Assembly (NCBI GenBank): GCA_045657665.1 | Contig: JAZOTN010000028.1 | Coordinates: forward strand, 62,001-126,000 | DNA length: 64,000 nt | DNA from: RUG12461 sp045657665 | GTDB lineage: Bacteria; Bacillota; Clostridia; Lachnospirales; Lachnospiraceae | Direction: 5' to 3' | Shown here: piece by piece, positions 57,547-64,000 of the stretch | Numbering within the stretch: position 1 is the first letter of the stretch | Layout of the letters: the number at the start of each line of letters is the position of its first letter | Notes under the pieces: model-generated | The model's input: only the letters and a program-made list of their open reading frames with translations | Told to the model about the DNA's origin: nothing | Database searches by the model: none | Made by a program: the position numbers and the translations under genes

Positions 57547-57816
57547 CTATACAGTAAAAGTCTTCACCTTTGTGATCACCAGATCCTCATCCGAAAGATT
57601 TTCGATCTCGGAAAGAATTTCTTCTGATTCCGCCTTTGATGCTTCTTCAACATTTGCTGTCAGTCTGTAAAACGGATCCTGCTTCATTTCCGGAAGATAT
57701 GCGTCCAGCGCTTCGTTAATGATATCTGTAATTGTCATATGAAAAACTGAAGCAACCTGTTTTATGTCCAGGACGCGGGATTCCTCTAATTTAAGATTTA
57801 TCGCTCTTGTCGCCAT
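57547..57816 (-). CDS. Antitoxin of RelE/ParE-type module
   Basis: From ATG 57816 (MATRAINLKLEESRVLDIK) it has 89 residues. A ribbon-helix-helix-like N-terminus (INLKLEESRVLDIKQVASVFHMTITDIINEALDAYL) should bind DNA. The acidic C-terminal half (EEILSEIENLSDEDLVI) should wrap the toxin. The gene is first in the pair, with GGAGAT before ATG. Confidence 0.83.
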   Translation of the reverse strand: MATRAINLKLEESRVLDIKQVASVFHMTITDIINEALDAYLPEMKQDPFYRLTANVEEASKAESEEILSEIENLSDEDLVITKVKTFTV

Positions 57817-57833
57817 ATTCAAATCTCCTTTTT

Positions 57834-57868
57834 CTTTACATTATATACCGTAAAGATTGTGAAGACAA
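57834..57868 (-). promoter_or_regulatory. Promoter and operator of the toxin-antitoxin pair
   Basis: On the minus strand TTGTCT (57863-57868) and TATAAT (57840-57845) are 17 bases apart. Inverted half-sites CTTTAC (57834-57839) and GTAAAG (57850-57855) flank the -10, as expected for antitoxin autorepression. Confidence 0.65.
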
Positions 57869-57881
57869 GGTAATTTTCAAA

Positions 57882-58031
57882 TCAATGCTGCTTTTTTTCA
57901 GCCGGCGCAGAATCAGCATCCTTCTCATCTTCTGCCTGGGACAGCAAAAACTCTGCAAAGATATCCCTGACATCATCCTGAAGATCCTCCGACCTTTTGA
58001 ACTCATCCACAAATTCTTCTACCGTTTTCAT
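57882..58031 (-). CDS. Small hypothetical protein (49 aa)
   Basis: The product begins MKTVEEFVDEFKRSEDLQDD and ends DADSAPAEKKQH; it is acidic and predicted helical. GGAGAT lies 4 bases before ATG. No family is recognised. It lies upstream of the toxin-antitoxin promoter on the same strand. Confidence 0.55.
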   Translation of the reverse strand: MKTVEEFVDEFKRSEDLQDDVRDIFAEFLLSQAEDEKDADSAPAEKKQH

Positions 58032-58334
58032 AAGTATCTCCTTTCCGTTTTGGGGGGGTGCCTTCCTTTCGCCATCCCACCGAAATCCATAGAGCAGTTC
58101 TCATCGTCTTTGAGCCGCTTTGCTTAAATCCATAGAGCTCTTAACTAATCCATAGAGTTGAGCTCTCTGCGAGTCAAATATGTGTCATCATTGATTTTAG
58201 GATGTATTTCGATTCGCTATCCGAATCAATCTGTATGTGTCCATGTGAAGACTATCAAGTACATGTAACACAACGTTTCATTACAATACATCTTGCAATC
58301 TTTAATTATCAAAAAATCTTTCCTTGAAAATTGG
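58032..58334. other. 303-base region without a gene
   Basis: This AT-rich stretch has three copies of AATCCATAGAG (58084-58094, 58127-58137, 58147-58157) and an inverted repeat AGAGCTC/GAGCTCT. No coding signal is seen. Confidence 0.4.
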
Positions 58335-58415
58335 TCATGGTCTCCTGCAAACGTTCAGGCGACACTCACCGCTTCTGAGCGCATAGCCGCGGGAGTCCTT
58401 CCTGCTCTGTGCCAA
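58335..58415 (-). pseudogene. Remnant of Tn916-type integrase N-terminus
   Basis: After a strong AAAGGAGG site, a TTG start (58415) opens a frame LAQSRKDSRGYALRSGE, which looks like the first residues of Tn916-family integrases (RRDNKGRxLxxGES). It degrades and stops after 26 codons. The rest of the gene is absent, which points to past integration and loss of a conjugative element. Confidence 0.5.
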
Positions 58416-58450
58416 TCTGTTTACCTCCTTTTTGGAGAGGCACAGCTTTC

Positions 58451-58621
58451 TTAGGGTTGGGTCTTGTAAAGGAGCTCAATCGCTTCCTTAAAGACCTGTG
58501 CTTGGGTGAGATTCATCTTCTCGCAGTATGCCAAAAGTCTGTCGCGTTCCGCTTCGGTAACCCTGAAGCCAACCTTAATGTACTTTTTGTCTTCTACCGT
58601 AGGCCTTCCGCGTTTTGCCAT
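58451..58621 (-). CDS. Small ribbon-helix-helix-like protein (56 aa)
   Basis: The sequence starts MAKRGRPTVEDKKYIKVGFR, then VTEAERDRLLAYCEKMNLTQ and a final helix ending in YKTQP. The strand followed by two helices suggests an Arc/MetJ-like DNA-binding protein of the kind found on plasmids and conjugative elements. AGGGGG lies 7 bases before ATG and a good promoter is upstream. Confidence 0.75.
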   Translation of the reverse strand: MAKRGRPTVEDKKYIKVGFRVTEAERDRLLAYCEKMNLTQAQVFKEAIELLYKTQP

Positions 58622-58650
58622 CTTCCTGCCCCCTTCAGATCTCTACTCAC

Positions 58651-58679
58651 ATTATATTTAATGCCCCACAAAAAATCAA
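58651..58679 (-). promoter_or_regulatory. Promoter of the 56-aa protein
   Basis: On the minus strand TTGATT (58674-58679) and TATAAT (58651-58656) are 17 bases apart, 29 bases before the ATG. Confidence 0.6.
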
Positions 58680-58728
58680 TGTGTTTTTTTGAAAGCTGTG
58701 CATCTTATTTTCATTCCATACTGTTCCA

Positions 58729-58815
58729 TTAAATGTCTCTGAAGTTCTCCATATACTCAAAGATACTGCGAAGATCGTTCTCAGCCTGCTCCGTAAAGGT
58801 AACATCATATTTCAT
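58729..58815 (-). pseudogene. Truncated RelE/ParE toxin
   Basis: The 28-residue frame MKYDVTFTEQAENDLRSIFE ends with a stop after 28 codons. The sequence is a typical RelE/ParE N-terminus; about 60 residues are missing. Its ATG overlaps the stop of the RelB-type remnant (ATGA), as in functional pairs. Confidence 0.6.
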
Positions 58816-58982
58816 ACATTATAATCCCTTCGGATATCCGCAAAAACGTGAGCTGCAGATTTGGTACGCCCTGCCTGCATATCCGCATATCCTTTCTCAA
58901 GTTCCATGTCCAAAGTCTCTGCGTTCATTCTCGAAATATCAACAGGTCTCGCAGTTGGAATCTTTACCTCAAACGGAAGCCC
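58812..58982 (-). pseudogene. Truncated RelB/DinJ-type antitoxin
   Basis: The frame reads GLPFEVKIPTARPVDISRMN, then a helical middle and HVFADIRRDYNV at the end, matching the C-terminal part of RelB/DinJ antitoxins. The N-terminal ribbon-helix-helix is not found upstream. With the toxin fragment it forms a dead toxin-antitoxin module. Confidence 0.6.
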
Positions 58983-59201
58983 CCTATTTAGAATGGGTAA
59001 ATAGAAGCCCGAGAGTCCCGTTTGTAATGCGAGAATCCCGAGTTTTCATGTGTACCTTGACATGATATAATGCGTTCAGCAAAAAAAAGTGTATAAGAAA
59101 CCAGAGATCAATTCCCTCTCGAATTTTTTGTATTCGGAGAATCCATCCCTGTGTGGATAGTATGAAGTTGGTTCCTCTGGCGGCTTAAGCAAGTTTTTCT
59201 G

Positions 59202-59396
59202 TTACTTTTTGAGAAGCTTCGGCTTTAAGACGATGTTCTCGGCGGCAACCGGTGAACATCCGAGTTTCTGAAGCAGGTCTTCTCCGTAATAAAAGCTGAA
59301 CGCGTCGTATGGGCTACGGTTGTTCAGCTTTTTTCTTTTGTACGAGTTGATATGGTTCATCATCAGAAAGATCTGTAAAACGCTCTTATCTTCGGC
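59202..59396 (-). pseudogene. C-terminal remnant of an IS30-family transposase
   Basis: The 65-codon frame contains LMMNHINSYKRKKLNNRSPY, DAFSFYYGEDLLQKLGCSP and ends VLKPKLLKK, which is the C-terminus of IS30 transposases. A TGA lies at its upstream edge and the catalytic domain is gone. Confidence 0.7.
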
Positions 59397-59414
59397 TCAA
59401 TCATATCATTGTAT

Positions 59415-60845
59415 TTACTCAAACAAATCGCCTAACAAGATAACGTTAGTAAATACTCCGCTATACTCATTGTGTTCCAACCCATATGTCGTAATAAGAG
59501 TGCTGCGTATCGACACCTTAGGACTAACAGCTTCCATCAACAGTTCCTGCCGACGCAACAGTTTTTGGTAGTATTCTTTATTAACAGTAAACTCCCCTCC
59601 ATAAAACTTAATCTCGCATATATTGATGACGTTGTCTTTTCTTGATATCAGAAGATCGATTTGCGCCCCTTCTTTATCGTCATCCCGCTTTGACCACGCC
59701 GAAGCAGTTGTATTGACCCCTTGTATTCCCAAAGCCTTCTTTATCTGATCAATATGATTAAAGCATACATTTTCAAATGCAAATCCCCTCCATATGGATA
59801 CCGGCTGAGAAACAACATTTTGCTGCCAATATTTTTCATTTTCCCGGTTCCAGTCTTTAACAAAACGAAGATAGAACAGGCAGAAGGGATCTATGAGTTT
59901 ATAATGCTCCTCTTTTTTACTGAATCCAAAGGGTACATATTTCGTCACAAAATCGCTGGCGATCAATGCATTCAGATTTCTTGACAACCTTCCGCCATTA
60001 GATGCGCCTTGTTTTTCTATGATCTCTTTCCTGGTATAACCCACATTTCTGGTAGCTAAAAACTCTACAATACTTTTTACAGCATCCGGATTAACAAATA
60101 CAGAGTCAAAAAGCCTGTCATATTCATTCTGTAGTTTGCTTCCCTTTGAAAAAAAGAGTTTATCGACATTTTGTGCCAGCGAAAGTCGACCGTCCATGTA
60201 ACCCATATAATATGGTATGCCACCAAGTATCATATAACTTTGGGCTATATCATATCTTGAAAAACTGACACCATTATCTTTATATAGTTCTTCACATTCT
60301 TTCAGCGTAAACGGTGAAAGTTTGATCTCATAGGTCACTCTGTTATAAAGTCCCCCATGATTATTTATTAATTTGTCCAGAATCCATGAATTCGCACTAC
60401 CGCACACTACCACCATCAGGTTCTTCCTGTGACAGCCCCAATTATTCCAAAAGCCTTCAAACGCAGTTATAAACCCGGATCTTGCAGTGTCCAGCCATGG
60501 AAGCTCATCAAGGAATACCAGCTGCCTGCTTCCGTCATCGATTTTCTGGAGATATTTTTCCAACAGCAAAAATGCATCCAGCCACGAATCCGGTTTTTTA
60601 CACGCTTCCATCCCAAACAGAATAAGTGAATTATAAAAATGATCTAACTGCGCTCTCAGCAGACCATCAGCCTGGGCTTCTACCGGGGAAAGCCCTGCAT
60701 GTCTAAAAGTAAATTTCCCCGCAAACACCTCATCAACCAAAAATGTCTTTCCAACTCGTCGTCTCCCATAAACCGCTACCAATTCTGCACTGTTCCTCTC
60801 ATACAACCGTCTTAGCTCATCAGCTTCCTGCTTACGTCCTATCAT
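59415..60845 (-). CDS. AAA-family ATPase with C-terminal DUF234 nuclease-like domain
   Basis: The 476 residues have an N-terminal ATPase domain (Walker A YGRRRVGKTFLV at about 25-36, Walker B LVFLDELPW). A winged helix (NVGYTRKEIIEKQGASNGGRLSRNL) is followed by DUF234 with GAQIDLLISRKDNVINICEIKF, a D...ExK nuclease-type signature. Such proteins are common in anaerobes and archaea, often in several copies. Their function is not settled; a mobile or defence role is possible. Confidence 0.85.
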   Translation of the reverse strand: MIGRKQEADELRRLYERNSAELVAVYGRRRVGKTFLVDEVFAGKFTFRHAGLSPVEAQADGLLRAQLDHFYNSLILFGMEACKKPDSWLDAFLLLEKYLQKIDDGSRQLVFLDELPWLDTARSGFITAFEGFWNNWGCHRKNLMVVVCGSANSWILDKLINNHGGLYNRVTYEIKLSPFTLKECEELYKDNGVSFSRYDIAQSYMILGGIPYYMGYMDGRLSLAQNVDKLFFSKGSKLQNEYDRLFDSVFVNPDAVKSIVEFLATRNVGYTRKEIIEKQGASNGGRLSRNLNALIASDFVTKYVPFGFSKKEEHYKLIDPFCLFYLRFVKDWNRENEKYWQQNVVSQPVSIWRGFAFENVCFNHIDQIKKALGIQGVNTTASAWSKRDDDKEGAQIDLLISRKDNVINICEIKFYGGEFTVNKEYYQKLLRRQELLMEAVSPKVSIRSTLITTYGLEHNEYSGVFTNVILLGDLFE

Positions 60846-60864
60846 AGATATTCACCTCTCCATT

Positions 60865-60945
60865 CTTTAAGCGGCTCCGCGAATACTTTTTTTGCTTGTA
60901 AAGCCACTTTAAGTGTATATTAATAGGCCTTTAAGCGGCTGTCAA
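60865..60945 (-). promoter_or_regulatory. Promoter of the ATPase gene with repeated operator-like sites
   Basis: On the minus strand TTGACA (60940-60945) and TAATAT (60917-60922) are 17 bases apart. CTTTAAGCGGCT occurs exactly twice (60865-60876 and 60929-60940), with the palindrome CACTTTAAGTG (60905-60915) between them. The sites flank the promoter and could bind a repressor. Confidence 0.6.
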
Positions 60946-60972
60946 TATATATTTTTTCCGTTTTGAGCCGTT

Positions 60973-61851
60973 TTAATTCTTTAACGTATGCGTTTTTTGA
61001 ATAGGGATTTTTACTTCCTGTTCAGTTCTTGAATCCGTTACATCTTCCTCTTCCGAAGAAGCAGTCATTACCTCTGTATCAAAGCTGCTCCATCCTGCTC
61101 CGCCAAAATCCTCTTTGTTCGTGCCGCCTGATATCATATTGATCACAAGTCCTAAGATTATTGCCCCCATGATGAACACCACCGGAAGTAGCGGATTCTT
61201 TTTTTCTTCTGTTTTCATCTGAGAATTCCTGCAAAGAATCGCAACCTCGGTTCCAATAAATGCCCAGAATGAAAGCATGAGGATATTCTCTAAAAATACT
61301 AGAGCGCCTGCTTTCTCATAATCAAGAAAAGCAAAGGGAACTCGGAAGAAAAGATAATCCGGCATTCCATTCCTTATGAATAAAAACAGTCCGATACCTG
61401 CCACAACACATAATGCTGCAGATATCACCGTCTTCAATTTGTCTGTAAGCTTAAGCCTTGCAAACATCACAGGAATATGCATCCCCAGATGCAAACCCAT
61501 GAGAACAAATGCCCAGTGAGACATGGACAGATGCATCCTTCTGGCAAAAGAAACCTTTGTCATACCATAGAGGAAAGGCACCGCATGTCCACTCATTGAC
61601 ATACCACAGAAAGCTGTAAGTGCGAAGGATAGAAGAAGTGCTATGTTCACTACAGTCGTTACTATCCGGTATGGATTGTATTTTCCTTTAAAAATCGCAC
61701 CGTACCATTTCCGGTTAAGGATCTGATGGATAATGACGAGTGCAGTCATGCCCATTCCGATCCATTCATGCAATACTTCGCCTGTAACCTGATAAGCCAT
61801 CAGGCATAATAAGAGGACGGTCATACAGACATCCACTATTCTTTTTATCAT
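60973..61851 (-). CDS. DUF4405 membrane protein
   Basis: From ATG 61851 (MIKRIVDVCMTVLLLCL) it has 292 residues with about seven membrane helices. Histidines fall in helices (LHEWIGMGMTALVIIHQILN; MSHWAFVLMGLHLGMHI), as in cytochrome b-type proteins, so heme binding is possible. The C-terminal 55 residues are acidic and outside the membrane. It follows the flavodoxin lipoprotein and probably forms a redox pair with it. Confidence 0.82.
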   Translation of the reverse strand: MIKRIVDVCMTVLLLCLMAYQVTGEVLHEWIGMGMTALVIIHQILNRKWYGAIFKGKYNPYRIVTTVVNIALLLSFALTAFCGMSMSGHAVPFLYGMTKVSFARRMHLSMSHWAFVLMGLHLGMHIPVMFARLKLTDKLKTVISAALCVVAGIGLFLFIRNGMPDYLFFRVPFAFLDYEKAGALVFLENILMLSFWAFIGTEVAILCRNSQMKTEEKKNPLLPVVFIMGAIILGLVINMISGGTNKEDFGGAGWSSFDTEVMTASSEEEDVTDSRTEQEVKIPIQKTHTLKN

Positions 61852-61894
61852 GGTATTATGTTTTCCTTGCACGTAACCGTCCTCCGCTCTTTCT

Positions 61895-62617
61895 TTACTG
61901 TAAACCCTCTATCCAGGATCTGATCTCATCCTCCAATGCTCCTGCTCCAAAGCGCTTTCCGTCAAGCCATGTACCGGTTCCTGCATTATCCGCAAGGTTC
62001 TGACCGCTTCTTCCTATTCCACTGCTGCTTGAAGTACAGAAGGGGATCATCGTAATGCCATCAAAGCTGTAACTCTCCACAAATGTATCCATGATGCGAG
62101 GCTCTTCTCCCCACCAGATAGGATACCCGATATAGATTGTTGTATATCCGTCCAGCGATACTGCATCACTTCCGATCTCAGGTCTAGCGGATGAATCATT
62201 CTGCTCCTTGGTTGAACGGCTGCTTGAATCATTCCAGTTAAGATCAGCATCCGTGTACTCCTGTGCCGCCTTGATCTCATATGTATCTGCACCTGTAATT
62301 CCTGCAATTTTTTCCGCAACTCCCTTAGTGGTTCCGGTTGCGGAGAAATATACGACCAACGTTCCGCCTTCTTTTTCCGAACTTTCTGTAGCTTCTGAAG
62401 AAGTATCTTCCACAATCTCATCAGTTGCGTTTGAGTCATCTTCACTTGTCACAGTCTGTTCTGCTTCTTCAGTATTATTCGTATTTTCTGTTTCCACAGA
62501 ACTCTCAATCTGCATATTCTGAGTTGCATCAGCCGATACTTGACTATTGTTATTCCCACATGCAGTAAGACCAATAGCTAATAAAACCGCTGCAAGTGCT
62601 GATATCTTTCTCTTCAT
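61895..62617 (-). CDS. Flavodoxin-domain lipoprotein
   Basis: The 240 residues have a signal peptide with lipobox GLTAC, an acidic Thr/Glu/Ser linker to about residue 85, and a flavodoxin fold with LVVYFSATGTTKGVAEKIA (phosphate-binding loop), IGYPIWWGEEPRIM and PFCTSSSSGIGRS. It should carry FMN on the outer face of the membrane as an electron carrier or quinone/flavin reductase. Confidence 0.9.
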   Translation of the reverse strand: MKRKISALAAVLLAIGLTACGNNNSQVSADATQNMQIESSVETENTNNTEEAEQTVTSEDDSNATDEIVEDTSSEATESSEKEGGTLVVYFSATGTTKGVAEKIAGITGADTYEIKAAQEYTDADLNWNDSSSRSTKEQNDSSARPEIGSDAVSLDGYTTIYIGYPIWWGEEPRIMDTFVESYSFDGITMIPFCTSSSSGIGRSGQNLADNAGTGTWLDGKRFGAGALEDEIRSWIEGLQ

Positions 62618-62673
62618 CTTGCGTCAGCCTCCTATTCCATTTTGCCACAATCCTCATCGGATATAGCTTCCAG

Positions 62674-63012
62674 TCATTCATTACTCGTTTCATACCATAC
62701 TTCCTTAGCCAGACGAAATACCGCCCATCCCTTTGGCCATCCTGCATACATGGTGGCATGAGTTATAATTGCAGCAATCTCTTCCTTTGTAACGCCATGA
62801 GCCTTCGCATTTTGAAGGTGATATGTCAGAGAGGAATCCGTGATACCTGAAGCCATAAGTGAAACCACTGTAATAATGCATTTGGTCTTCACGTCAATGG
62901 CTTCCTCATTCCATACTTCACCAAAGAGTATGTCGTCGTTCAGGTGCGCGAACATGGGTGCAAACTCACCAAGCTGATCTCTACCTGCTGTTTGTACGAT
63001 TTTTTCTGCCAT
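62674..63012 (-). CDS. Carboxymuconolactone decarboxylase family protein
   Basis: This 112-residue AhpD-like fold protein shows FGEVWNEEAIDVKTKCIITV, LTYHLQNAKAHGVTKEEIAAI and HATMYAGWPKGWAVFR. The redox CxxC of AhpD is not present (only one Cys is seen), so it is probably not a disulfide reductase. It starts 1 base after the aldo/keto reductase and belongs to the same cassette. Confidence 0.88.
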   Translation of the reverse strand: MAEKIVQTAGRDQLGEFAPMFAHLNDDILFGEVWNEEAIDVKTKCIITVVSLMASGITDSSLTYHLQNAKAHGVTKEEIAAIITHATMYAGWPKGWAVFRLAKEVWYETSNE

Positions 63013-63013
63013 C

Positions 63014-64000
63014 TTATTTCTCGCCTCCTAATATTTTTTGTGCTCCCGTAGTCCATACATGTTTCTTTGATGCATCGCTCCTCTTGTTCTGTGCCATAAC
63101 ACCTGCAAGCGGATGAGGCACATATGGCTCTTCAAGGTAAGTAAGCTCTTCGTCAGTCAGTTCCAAATCCACCGCTTTTGCAGCCCCTTCTATATGATGA
63201 AGCTTAGTCGCTCCAACTACCGGCGATGTCACTTTTGTAAGAAGCCATGCCAGTGATACTTCCGTCATGGTAATACCGTGTTTCTCGGCAAGCTCTGCCA
63301 CACGGCCTATGATCACAGCATCTTGCTCCGCTGTAGCATCATACTTAAACTTTGCATATGCATCCTCAGCAGCTCTCTTGGTATCTCCCTCACCGGGCTT
63401 TCTGGAAAGCCTTCCGCTTGCCAATGCACTGTAAGGAGTCAGTGCGATATTTTCCTCTTCACAATAAGGCACCATTTCACGCTCTTCTTCACGGAAGATC
63501 AGATTATAATGTCCCTGGATAGAAACAAACTTTGCAAAGCCTTCTTTTTCTGCCAGCGCATTCGCCTTTGCAATCTGCCATGCAAAACAGTTTGAAATAC
63601 CGATATATCTTGCCTTCCCTGCTTTCACTATGCGATGTAAGCCATCCATGATATCGTAGATATCTGTATTCCAGTCCCACATGTGATAGATATACAAATC
63701 CACATAGTCCATTCCAAGGTTTTGAAGGCTTGTGTTTATCATATTTTCTATATGCTGCTGACCGGAGACTCCTTTTTCAATTTCTTCCGGTGTTCTCGGA
63801 AGAAATTTAGTCGCAACAACCACATCCTCACGCTTTGTAAATTCTCTGAGCGCACGTCCTACATACTGCTCACTGGTTCCGCTCTGATATGCTATCGCCG
63901 TATCATAGAAATTAACTCCAAGATCAAGACCTCTCTTTATAATTTCTCTGGAATGTTCCTCATCAATCGTCCAGCTATGCTGTCCTTTTTGGGCATCACC
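63014..64000 (-). CDS. Aldo/keto reductase (runs off the right edge)
   Basis: The frame stays open to base 64000; 328 residues are visible and only the first residues are missing. NFYDTAIAYQSGTSEQYVG holds the catalytic Asp and Tyr; VVVATKF, YVDLYIYHMWDWNTD and IGISNCFAWQI follow in the usual order. It is most like the AKR class annotated as general stress/ion-channel-type reductases. It leads the cassette with the CMD-like protein, flavodoxin and DUF4405 protein. Confidence 0.93.
   Translation of the reverse strand, partial: GDAQKGQHSWTIDEEHSREIIKRGLDLGVNFYDTAIAYQSGTSEQYVGRALREFTKREDVVVATKFLPRTPEEIEKGVSGQQHIENMINTSLQNLGMDYVDLYIYHMWDWNTDIYDIMDGLHRIVKAGKARYIGISNCFAWQIAKANALAEKEGFAKFVSIQGHYNLIFREEEREMVPYCEEENIALTPYSALASGRLSRKPGEGDTKRAAEDAYAKFKYDATAEQDAVIIGRVAELAEKHGITMTEVSLAWLLTKVTSPVVGATKLHHIEGAAKAVDLELTDEELTYLEEPYVPHPLAGVMAQNKRSDASKKHVWTTGAQKILGGEK

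Noticed and set aside
58084..58157. CRISPR-like or iteron array from AATCCATAGAG copies
   Set aside because: Repeats are 11 bases, unevenly spaced, with no cas or rep genes nearby.
58733..59065. Plus-strand frame of 110 codons
   Set aside because: It is antisense to the RelB/RelE remnants and reads as low-complexity shadow sequence.
59057..59071. TTGACA and TATAAT on the plus strand
   Set aside because: The two hexamers are only 3 bases apart, so they cannot form a sigma-A promoter.

Overview
The window looks like chromosome from a member of the Clostridia, most likely Lachnospiraceae. This is inferred from gene content and order: an rnfCDGEAB operon, a sodium-pump decarboxylase cluster, cmk-ispH-S1, rimP-nusA-ylxR-ylxQ-infB-rbfA-DHH-truB-ribF, and infC-rpmI-rplT with an L20-type leader. 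Nearly all genes lie on the minus strand in tightly packed operons, many joined by ATGA or TGATG overlaps.

Layout. 1-5.3 kb: two tandem membrane sensor proteins (the first cut by the window edge) behind ruvAB. 5.3-9.1 kb: Gx transporter, NusG-domain protein, miaB, 5-formyl-THF cyclo-ligase, proB. 9.2-11.9 kb: apbE (plus strand), a Cys-rich membrane peptide, a phosphopantetheinyl transferase and a VanX-type dipeptidase lipoprotein. 11.9-18.2 kb: the Rnf operon ending in a translationally coupled Fe-S aldo/keto reductase; ApbE could supply FMN to RnfG and RnfD, both of which carry flavinylation motifs. 18.2-19.7 kb: repeats, a GNAT gene and a decayed LURP-type gene. 19.7-23.3 kb: an RNase H-like protein, then a small peptide with nine cysteines, its own promoter and an adjacent radical SAM/SPASM enzyme. 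This is a candidate RiPP system and the best lead in the window. 23.4-29 kb: cheR, S1, ispH, cmk, a flavoprotein and an RpiR regulator. 29.1-34.3 kb: a five-gene biotin-dependent sodium-pump decarboxylase cluster with two different carboxyltransferase subunits. 34.4-42.1 kb: scpAB (long structured leader), metallophosphoesterase, oxidoreductase, pnp, rpsO and an NlpC/P60 hydrolase. 42.2-50.1 kb: the translation/transcription factor operon. 50.3 kb: tRNA-Glu. 50.6-52.7 kb: an IS66-type transposase with a small accessory gene. 52.7-55.2 kb: galE and infC-rpmI-rplT.

55.5-61 kb is an AT-rich accessory stretch with mobile-element debris: a frameshifted membrane protein, a lipoprotein facing an XRE regulator, an intact RelE/ParE-type toxin-antitoxin pair, a decayed second pair, small genes, remnants of Tn916-type integrase and IS30 transposase, and a DUF234 ATPase. 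61-64 kb: a redox cassette (DUF4405 membrane protein, flavodoxin lipoprotein, carboxymuconolactone decarboxylase-like protein, aldo/keto reductase cut by the window edge).

Energy theme: Rnf (ferredoxin:NAD oxidoreductase) and the decarboxylase are both ion pumps, so the cell probably relies on Na+ or H+ gradients made by anaerobic metabolism. Several intergenic regions hold large branched palindromes unrelated to coding sequence, and two hold the same hairpin built on GGAGACAG/CTGTCTCC, suggesting dispersed repeat families. All identifications are by reading motifs; no database search was possible.
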